NCBI RefSeq assembly: GCF_000518705.1
Contig: NZ_JAEC01000035.1
Coordinates: forward strand, 1-44,136
From: Shewanella colwelliana ATCC 39565
GTDB taxonomy: Bacteria > Pseudomonadota > Gammaproteobacteria > Enterobacterales > Shewanellaceae
Length of the DNA: 44,136 nucleotides
Direction of reading: 5' to 3'
Part shown: piece after piece, positions 33,542-41,600 of the stretch
Layout of the letters: each line of letters starts with the position of its first letter
Numbering within the stretch: position 1 is the stretch's first letter
Notes under the pieces: model-generated
What the model was told of the DNA's origin: nothing
The model's database searches: none
What the model saw: only the letters and a program-made list of their open reading frames with translations
Translations under genes and position numbers: made by a program

Positions 33542-34953
33542 TATTTTACTCCCCCTTCGTAGTCACGCTCACCTTGCCAAACGTCTGGGCGTGTCACTCG
33601 AAGTGATTCCAATAGTCTTCCTGTAGCATTTAAGATACGGTACTCAGCGATGATTTCATCGTATTCCGCTTCTAGATAATCTTTTCGTGCCTCAAACAGC
33701 TCGTTCTCGGTATCCAATAAATCGAGTAGAGTGCGTTGGCCAAGATTAAACTGCTGGCTATAGGCGACTTGGGTATCTTTTGCCGCCACAACATGGTCTC
33801 GGATATACATTTTTTGAGGCTCTAATAGTTCATAGGCATTCCAAGCGAGGTTAACCCCCTCGATCACTTGGCGATAAGCACGCTGACGGATCTCTTTCGC
33901 TTCACCGACTTTATAAGCGGCTTCTTTTTCTCGGGCGAGATCTTTACCGCCAGCAAACAAGTTGTACTTAACCCGCACCATCGCGACGAGATCATTGCTG
34001 TGACCACCAACATTTTGCGATGCGAATGCAGAGTAGCCGTCTTCACCGTCTAAGTTGTCGTTCCAATTGCCGCCAAGCTCTAACGAAAGCTTAGGGTAGT
34101 AGTTTGACTGGGCGGATGAACGCTCATTTTCTGCTGCAGAAATATCACTAGCCGCTGACTTAAGGATTGGATGACTCTCTTGTGCAACCTTGAGGCTATT
34201 GTTGAGATCTGTTGGCAACATATCGTCATCAGGCACTGGTACTATTAAATTTTCAGGCGCTTTTTCTACAATGCGCATAAATTGTGCTTTGGCATCATAG
34301 AAATTATTCTTAGCTGAAATCACATTAGCGTTGGCACGCGCAAGACGACCAGTAATTTGCGATAAATCAGCAATCGAACCTAGCCCTGAGTCAGTGCGTT
34401 GTTTAATCTGTTCGTAAATATCTTTATGGCTTTGCAGGTTTTTTTCTGCAAGTGTAAGTACTTGCTCACTGCGGATATAGTTGACGTAGACTTTAGCCAC
34501 ATCTAACGCCATATCTTCGGCAGCAGCAAACAGTGCCCATTGATCGGCGCTTGCTTCAAAGCTGTAGCGGTCAACTTCACTTGAGGTGTAGAAGCCATCA
34601 AATAACATCTGCTTGATGCTAAAGCCAACTTCACCACGCATCAACTCGATAACACCTTCATCGTCCACGTCGCCCTGACCTGCTTTACGACGGCTCGATG
34701 GGCTATTGGTTTGTTCCCAGCCATACCCACCGCTAATATCGACAGTAGGCATATAGCCAGCGATAGCTTGATTGACTTGTTCTTCACGTGCTTTAAATCG
34801 ATTAAAGGCAATGCGGATATCGGGATTGGTATCCAGCGTATGCGCTACAGCTTGTTCAAGCGTTTGGCTAGCGGCCATACCTGGTATCAACATCGCACTA
34901 ATCGCTAGCGCCATGGCGCTTCGCTTTAGGTGATGTACAGTTTGCTTTCTCAT
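33541..34953 (-). CDS. aggA: TolC-family outer-membrane channel of the adhesin secretion system (AggA/LapE)
   Basis: Outer-membrane efflux protein of the type I secretion system, called AggA in Shewanella and LapE in Pseudomonas. It has a signal peptide (MRKQTVHHLKRSAMALAISA, then MLIPGMAAS). Two OEP repeats follow (about residues 30-235 and 250-450), each opening with the long helical hairpins of TolC: TLEQAVAHTLDTNPDI, and later LKVAQESHPILKSAASDI. FNLGQRTLLDLLDTENELFE is a typical end motif. It has 470 residues. AGGGGGG lies about 10 bases before the ATG. Downstream of the membrane fusion gene and overlapping the OmpA-like gene. Confidence 0.93.
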   Translation of the reverse strand: MRKQTVHHLKRSAMALAISAMLIPGMAASQTLEQAVAHTLDTNPDIRIAFNRFKAREEQVNQAIAGYMPTVDISGGYGWEQTNSPSSRRKAGQGDVDDEGVIELMRGEVGFSIKQMLFDGFYTSSEVDRYSFEASADQWALFAAAEDMALDVAKVYVNYIRSEQVLTLAEKNLQSHKDIYEQIKQRTDSGLGSIADLSQITGRLARANANVISAKNNFYDAKAQFMRIVEKAPENLIVPVPDDDMLPTDLNNSLKVAQESHPILKSAASDISAAENERSSAQSNYYPKLSLELGGNWNDNLDGEDGYSAFASQNVGGHSNDLVAMVRVKYNLFAGGKDLAREKEAAYKVGEAKEIRQRAYRQVIEGVNLAWNAYELLEPQKMYIRDHVVAAKDTQVAYSQQFNLGQRTLLDLLDTENELFEARKDYLEAEYDEIIAEYRILNATGRLLESLRVTRPDVWQGERDYEGGVK

Positions 34954-34985
34954 TAGGTTAACCCCCCTGGTTATTTGTTGTGAAC

Positions 34986-36368
34986 TTAACGTTCACGCAG
35001 GGCAGAATCTCTTGCCCTCAAAATTGGATTAAGTATGTACTCAAGAACTGATCTTTGCCCAGTTATTACGTCAACCGAGGTCAACATGCCTGGAATAATA
35101 GGCATCTGGGTTCCATCGTCTTTCGTTAAACTTGATAGTTCAGTTCTAACCCTTACAAGATAGAAACTGTTTCCCTCTTCATCCTGTGTTGTATCGGCAC
35201 TAATGTGCTCTACAACGCCATTCAAGCCACCATAACGGGTGAAGTCATAAGCGGTAACTTTGACAATGGCGGGTAAGCCAGGATGTAAAAATGCGATATC
35301 TTTTGGAACAATTTTGGTTTCAATCAGTAGCTGATCTTCTGACGGTACAATCTCGATGATGTCTATACCGGGTTGCACCACGCCGCCGAGCGTATTGATG
35401 TGGACGGTTTTAATTGTACCATTGACTGGCGAAACGATTTCCGCCTTGCTCACTTTATCTTGAGCGCCAACTTGCGCCTCGGTCATACGTGACAAGCGGG
35501 TTTGCATGTCATTGAGTTGTGTGCGAGTCTCTGCGGTAAAGACGAATACCGCCTCACGACGCTTTAAAATCGCCTCATCTTGAGAGGCTTTTACTTTTGG
35601 TCGCAATAAGCGGACTGACGCGAGCTCGCCACGTATATCATTCACGATACGTTCAAGTTTGAGTAACTCGACTTCCGGTACAATGCCTTTGTCTGCTAAG
35701 GGGCGCGTAAGCTCCAATTCTCGCGTGACCAGTTGGAAACTCGTGGTGAGTGTACTGATTTTAGACGCGAGCTCTTGGGTTTCTTGCTGTTTCTGCTGTA
35801 TCTGCCTTGCAAGAATTTCTAATTGATTACTGAGATTGTCGAGTCTACCTTCATACTCTTCTGTTTGTCGGCGTACTAAATCAGGCTCTGTTTCAACTAA
35901 CTCTTGTGTAAATTGCAGTGGTTGCTTGACTACTTTGACCTGCTCTCGCCAGTCAGAAGCCATATCGGAAATGGTGATGCTGTTAAGCTCGGTACGCAGA
36001 CGCAATACATTAGCTTGTAGACTGTAGACTTCTTGTTCTTGCTGGGCGAAATCGGAGCGAAAACGGGTATCATCAATGCGCACGAGTGGTTGACCTTTTG
36101 TGACCACCATCCCCTCTTGTACATAGAGGTCCTGCATAATGCCGCCATCTAAGCTTTGAATTACTTGAATTTGAGAGGAGGGGATCACTTTTCCCATTCC
36201 TGTAGTGACTTGATCAAGCTCAGCAAAATAGGCCCAAAGTAAAAAGCATAGCGCTAATGCAGAGAGTGCCCAAATGATCAATCTATGGCTTGTTGGTGCA
36301 TCAGTCATCATCGCACCATACACGTCATCGACCATTTCTAGTTCATGGGTAGTTAGGTGCTTACTCAC
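34986..36368 (-). CDS. HlyD-family membrane fusion protein of the adhesin secretion system (LapC)
   Basis: Periplasmic adaptor linking the ABC transporter to the outer-membrane channel. One membrane helix (about residues 30-46, IIWALSALALCFLLWAYFA) is followed by the biotinyl-lipoyl half motif (VIQSLDGGIMQDLYVQEGM), a long coiled coil (about 90-300) and the second half with SPVNGTIKTVHINTLGGVVQ and a beta-barrel domain. It has 460 residues. It begins with GTG, which overlaps the end of the transporter gene by eight bases (GTGAGTAA). Homologous to LapC and to the corresponding bpf-locus gene of Shewanella. Confidence 0.93.
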   Translation of the reverse strand: MSKHLTTHELEMVDDVYGAMMTDAPTSHRLIIWALSALALCFLLWAYFAELDQVTTGMGKVIPSSQIQVIQSLDGGIMQDLYVQEGMVVTKGQPLVRIDDTRFRSDFAQQEQEVYSLQANVLRLRTELNSITISDMASDWREQVKVVKQPLQFTQELVETEPDLVRRQTEEYEGRLDNLSNQLEILARQIQQKQQETQELASKISTLTTSFQLVTRELELTRPLADKGIVPEVELLKLERIVNDIRGELASVRLLRPKVKASQDEAILKRREAVFVFTAETRTQLNDMQTRLSRMTEAQVGAQDKVSKAEIVSPVNGTIKTVHINTLGGVVQPGIDIIEIVPSEDQLLIETKIVPKDIAFLHPGLPAIVKVTAYDFTRYGGLNGVVEHISADTTQDEEGNSFYLVRVRTELSSLTKDDGTQMPIIPGMLTSVDVITGQRSVLEYILNPILRARDSALRER

Positions 36369-38541
36369 TCTTCGGCCCTCCCGCTAATAACCCTTTGGAG
36401 AGCTGATTAAGAACGGTTTCTTTAGGACCGTCGGCGACAATATGCCCACGATCTAACACAATAATGCGATCCACTAAGTTAAGTAAGTGCATTTTATGAG
36501 TGATTAGCAAAAGGGTTCTTTCTTTTGTGACATTTTGCATGGCACGAATAAACTGTTTTTCAGCGCGTGCATCCAAGCTAGCGGTCGGTTCATCCATTAA
36601 CAATACTGGTGGGTCATTCAGTGTTGCTCGTGCGAGGGCGATGGTTTGTCGCTGGCCACGAGATAGCGATTGACCGCCTTCGCCCACTTGCTGATCTAAG
36701 CCTTCGGTTTCAATGTCGGTAAACTGATTAACCCCTGAAAGCTGAACGGCTCGAATGAGTTGATGTTCAGTCACCTGACGTGTACCAAATAGAATATTGT
36801 CACGTATGGTACCGTGAAATAGGGTGATATCTTGAGGTAAGTATCCAAAGTTTCTGCGTAAATCAGTAGGGTGGATTTGCGCCGAATCTAACCCATCATA
36901 GCGTAAGCTACCTTTAGAGGGCTGATAGAGACCCACTAATAGTTTTGCTAGGGTACTTTTACCTGAACCGTTACGACCAATAATTGCAACGCGCTCACCA
37001 GGGGTGATAGAGACGGACATAGGGTGCAATACGGGGCGCTCTGAACCTGGGTAGTTAAAGCTGATGTGATCCGCATTGATTTGCCCTTGCAGACGTTGTT
37101 TACTGACAAGATGACCTTTGTTTTCAAACTCATCTTCTTGCGTCATGATTTGATCTAATTGTCGTAGCGCGCTAGCGGTATGGTTACCGCGAGTCATCAA
37201 TCCAGCCAGCTGAGCCATAGGAGAGATAGCACGGCTAGAGAGGATCACCGCCGCGATAATGCCACCCATAGAGATAGCGTTGTCAGCAACACGGTACACA
37301 CCAAGTATCACCACGCATACGACTGACAGTTGCACTGTAAAGTTAGCAACATTCGTGACTGAGGTGGAGATCTTCTTGGCTTTTAATTGCCAATTGGCCG
37401 TGTGCCCAATCATCTGTTGCCAGCTTTTTTGCACTAAACCTTCAGCGCCACTGGATTTTATTGACTCAAGCGATGCGAGAGATTCGATAAGGTGACCATG
37501 TTTTAAACTGGCAAACTTATTACTCTCCTCGATAGCAGCCTTTAAACGTGGCTGCATAATGAGCGTGTAAATAATAATGATTGCACCGCCAATGAGGGGG
37601 ATTAATGCAAGGTCGCCTGCCACAATATAAATGACGATGACAAAGAATATTGCAAAGGGCAGATCGACTAATGTGGTTATCGTCGCCGAGGTCAAAATCT
37701 CTCGAATACTATCGAATTCCCCCAGTTGTCTTGCCATGCCACCTACACTAGGAGAGCGCTTTTCAAGTGGGATACCTATCGCTTTAGCAAACAACCGAGA
37801 TGAGACAATGATGTCAACTTTTTTACCGGCAACATCAATTAAGTAGGCCCTAAGCTGCCGCATCACTAAGTCAAAAATGTAAGCGATACCTGCACCGATA
37901 GCGAGTACCCATAAGGACTCGAAAGCGAGGTTAGGCACCACTTTATCATAGACATTCATGATGAATAATGGAGAGACTAGTGCAAAGAGATTGACCAGAA
38001 CCGATGCGATCAGGGCGTCACGATAAATGGGGGCGGAGTCTTTAAGCGTTTGCACCAGCCAGTGGCCATTATTGTCATGAAGGTGCAGGTCAAAGCCCAT
38101 GTCACCGCGGTATTGCTGTTTAACCAGAAACAGATAACCCACATAAATTGCTTCAAGCTCTTCGATAGAGAGCTGTTCTTCTCCGCCAGTTTCAGGCAGT
38201 TGAATGACAGCTTTATCATTATCAATATCGATTTCCCGCAATAAGCAGGCTTTTTTGTCTTTGAGTAACAAAATACAAGGCAAAAAAATCGGTGAGACTT
38301 GATCTAGGCCTTTGCGGGTGAGTTTTGCTGCAAGTCCGGCACGTCCAGCGGCTTGTGGTAACAGTTCAGGTGTTAATACACTGCCAGACAGCGGTAGCCC
38401 TGCGGCTAATGACTCGCTAGAGCAGGGGCTGCCGAAGTATTCGGTTAATAACACTAAACTGTCTAACAAGGGATCGACAGTCACTCTTTGGGAGGCTGAA
38501 ACTGTCCATTGTTCAGTTTTTGGAGACGCTGATGCTTGCAC
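36361..38541 (-). CDS. Type I secretion ABC transporter of the adhesin (LapB)
   Basis: HlyB-type exporter of 726 residues. The N-terminal C39-like domain (about residues 15-145) lacks the peptidase cysteine, so it should bind rather than cut the substrate, as in LapB and HlyB. A membrane domain with about six helices (about 180-445) follows. The nucleotide-binding domain has Walker A IGRNGSGKST, Q-loop YLPQDITLF, signature LSRGQRQ, Walker B VLLMDEPTASLD and a switch histidine in LLITHKMHLL. The start is GTG at 38541; no in-frame ATG is near. It lies 131 bases downstream of bpfA, behind a strong hairpin, and overlaps the fusion protein gene. Confidence 0.94.
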   Translation of the reverse strand: MQASASPKTEQWTVSASQRVTVDPLLDSLVLLTEYFGSPCSSESLAAGLPLSGSVLTPELLPQAAGRAGLAAKLTRKGLDQVSPIFLPCILLLKDKKACLLREIDIDNDKAVIQLPETGGEEQLSIEELEAIYVGYLFLVKQQYRGDMGFDLHLHDNNGHWLVQTLKDSAPIYRDALIASVLVNLFALVSPLFIMNVYDKVVPNLAFESLWVLAIGAGIAYIFDLVMRQLRAYLIDVAGKKVDIIVSSRLFAKAIGIPLEKRSPSVGGMARQLGEFDSIREILTSATITTLVDLPFAIFFVIVIYIVAGDLALIPLIGGAIIIIYTLIMQPRLKAAIEESNKFASLKHGHLIESLASLESIKSSGAEGLVQKSWQQMIGHTANWQLKAKKISTSVTNVANFTVQLSVVCVVILGVYRVADNAISMGGIIAAVILSSRAISPMAQLAGLMTRGNHTASALRQLDQIMTQEDEFENKGHLVSKQRLQGQINADHISFNYPGSERPVLHPMSVSITPGERVAIIGRNGSGKSTLAKLLVGLYQPSKGSLRYDGLDSAQIHPTDLRRNFGYLPQDITLFHGTIRDNILFGTRQVTEHQLIRAVQLSGVNQFTDIETEGLDQQVGEGGQSLSRGQRQTIALARATLNDPPVLLMDEPTASLDARAEKQFIRAMQNVTKERTLLLITHKMHLLNLVDRIIVLDRGHIVADGPKETVLNQLSKGLLAGGPKSE

Positions 38542-38621
38542 CTTAAAAACTTATCCTTAAGATTTTATTAATATTTATCGTAAAACAATTATAGAAGTAA
38601 TACGTTCACATAACAAAAGTA

Positions 38622-38663
38622 ATAATCGCACTAGCTAACTCTGGCGTTCACTAGTGCGATTAT
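38622..38663 (-). promoter_or_regulatory. 13-bp hairpin between bpfA and the ABC transporter gene
   Basis: ATAATCGCACTAG (38622-38634) and CTAGTGCGATTAT (38651-38663) are perfect complements across a 16-base loop. It starts 9 bases after the bpfA stop codon. The leftward tail is only mildly T-rich (TTACTTTTGTTATG). It may be a partial terminator that lowers transporter expression relative to the adhesin, or an RNA 3'-end stabiliser; a separate promoter for the secretion genes could follow. Confidence 0.7.
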
Positions 38664-38672
38664 CTCCATTTG

Positions 38673-41600
38673 TTAAGGGATCATTATTGGTGAGTCATTC
38701 AGATCTAACAAGTTCTGTTCGGATGCACTACTTTGTGTAGCTATGTCGTCGGATTGATCAACGATGAGCGCCCCCTCGCCATTATTTCCTAATAAACTAT
38801 TGATTATCTGCCCATCAGTATTACCAAGTGAACTGAGGTCAACGCCATCTAGCACGATAAACTGATCGTAATCGGTGTCACCATCTCCATCAGCGTTGAT
38901 AGATATCGTAGTATTACCTTCATTGAAACTGAAATGCAGGTAATTAGACAAATTATCACCGCTCTCACCTTGCAACAGGTCACTTAGATCTAGCTTATCT
39001 TGATTGATATCGAAATCGGTAATGTGATCAGTACCAGACTCACCTTGCTGCCACACGAAGGTGTCTGCATCAGTACCACCCGTTAAGGTATCGTCACCTA
39101 ATCCACCGATAAGGGTGTCAGACCCAGAACCACCAATAAGATGGTCCAGACCACTTCCGCCTATTAATAGGTCATCACCACTACCGCCATGAAGCTCGTC
39201 ATTACCACCTTGGCCGAAGAGAATATCATCCCCTCGGTTACCGGCGAGAATATCGTTACCATCATCACTACGTGATGTGTCAAACAGTGATGGATTTGCT
39301 GACACATACTCGTGAACATCTTGAATAGAAACGTCAGCCGGATTTTCACCAGTTTGTTGCGCAACAAATTTTTGCAGTGCAGCGTAGCCTTGTCCCTCGA
39401 TGCCATCAAATGCCACTATGTCACCGAAGATGATGTCGTTGCCATCGCCTGAGTTTACTGTGTCATCGCCTTGGAGCAATAATTGCTCTGAGCCTAAAAT
39501 AACACTGGCCAGCTTGCTCGCATCAATATTAGTAGCAACATTACCATCAGAATCATAAGGGGTTAACCTGTTGAGACTGATGCCGCTGCCAATGCCGATA
39601 GCTTCGACGTTAGAAAGAGTGTCTAGTACTTGGAATGCGCTCTGAGCTCCGCTTACCGCTTCATTAGATCCCTCAGTAGGTATCGCAACGAAGTAGTTAC
39701 CATTGGCGTCTAGTTCTAATTGGCCTATTTCTGTTTTACTGCCCCAGCCATTATTATTACCTTTCTCTTTCCACTCATAAACGATGCCGTTTGCTGCGAT
39801 AATCTCAAGCCCGTTGTAAACTAAAGCTTGTCCTGGGGTATAAAGATGAATTAAATCAGCTAAGCCCATATCGCTGCTATATTTATAGTCCAACACTTCA
39901 ATATCAGTAATTGGAGTCTCTTTCATATAATAATTTGGCTCACCATCGGTAATGAAATAAGTGAGGTTAGTACCATTGTTGCTTGCAGCATCTCCATTGG
40001 TGAACCACTCTATAGCAGCATCAAATGCAGCTTCATAGTTGGTCCATCCATCGTCACTAATTTTGCTTAAAGCAAGAGTTAAGGTGTCGAGTGCGTTAGG
40101 GTCTGCAAGGTTCACTGATAGAGATATGTTGGCATCAAAATCAAAATCGACAAGTAGAACATTTACCACACCAGAGTGTAAGCCCGTTGCACTTGACTGC
40201 AGTGTTGTAAATACTTGTAATAACTGAGATGTAGCTGCTTCAATTGCACTACTCATACTGCCAGAAGAATCAAGGATGAACGCAATATTATAGTTTTCAC
40301 CTTGCACAATTTGAATACCAGAGGTATCACTCACTATTACGTCATGGTTTTCTGAACCATCAATCGTGTTGTCACCGTCAGTACCGTTTGTTTGAATGTA
40401 ATCGCGCACTACAACCTGAGGTGTTACTGCAAAATGACCTTCTGCACTATCTCCATCAGAATCGGTCGCGGATACGTTAAAGTCCAACTGCCCATCGGAT
40501 GTTTGTTCAATAGCTTTATATTGATAAAACTCCCACTGGCCAGTGCTTGGGGTAAACTCGACTTTAAATACCAGCTCTCCCGAATCTGTCTGGCCTAAGA
40601 GTGTATTACCTGACAGTGAGGTCAAGATGCTTTGACCATCACTAGTAAATAAGCCATTCTCATCCGTTCCATCAAATACCAGAGAGCCTATACCATCAGC
40701 TCCCCAATCGGTATCTACCGAACCAGTAGCGTAGCCAGAAGCGATATCGTCATAGCCTAAAAATTCGATTCTCTTGATTGCAAAATCGCTGTTGTCACTC
40801 GGATTGTTAACGCCATTATCGAGTGCTCGAATAACCATTTGGTCGAAACCACCCTGCATTACGTTAAATCGTTCGGCATAGTCTCCGCTGTCAGCATTAG
40901 AGCTAAAAGTTTGCGAGCCTATAAGCTGTCCATCACGGTAAAAATCGACTACGCCAACTTCACGCTCGCCGCGAAACATATTATCGAAATCAATGTTTAC
41001 ACCATAAGCAAGCCTGCCTGCATCAAGCGTAATAATGACTTCTTCTGATGCTGATGTTCCATCAGCAAACTGACGGAAATCAACTTCGCCTGCTAGGTTA
41101 AGGTACGGAGAGTTAACACTTTGAACACCGATGCCACTACTGTTACCGAATATGTTAGATTCTGTTAGCGTTGAATCTGTGGCAGAGGTGAAACCTCTCG
41201 CTGTGATAGTGAAACCATCAAAATCTAGGTCACTACTACTACCCCGACTATTTGTTAGGGAGAAACTGCCAACTAGTGCATCAGGGATGTCGGTATCTGA
41301 TACAGCTACAGTGGCAGCATCAGCGATTTCCGGAGCATCATCTGCTACCTGAACAGTCATGCTAGATGTAGCGCTATTGCCTTGTGCATCAACAGCAATC
41401 ACATCAATACCACTAATGACTAAGTTTTCTGCGCTAACATTGTGAGGGAAGGTATCTAAGAGCTCTACTGTTACCGATACGCTGCCTTCTTCACCACTCT
41501 CAATACGGCCGCCATTTAGAGTTAGGCTGATAGCCTCTTTCCCCATAAAAGTGCCGATTAACTGGCCATTGTCATTAAATGACCATTTAATGTTTGCGTT

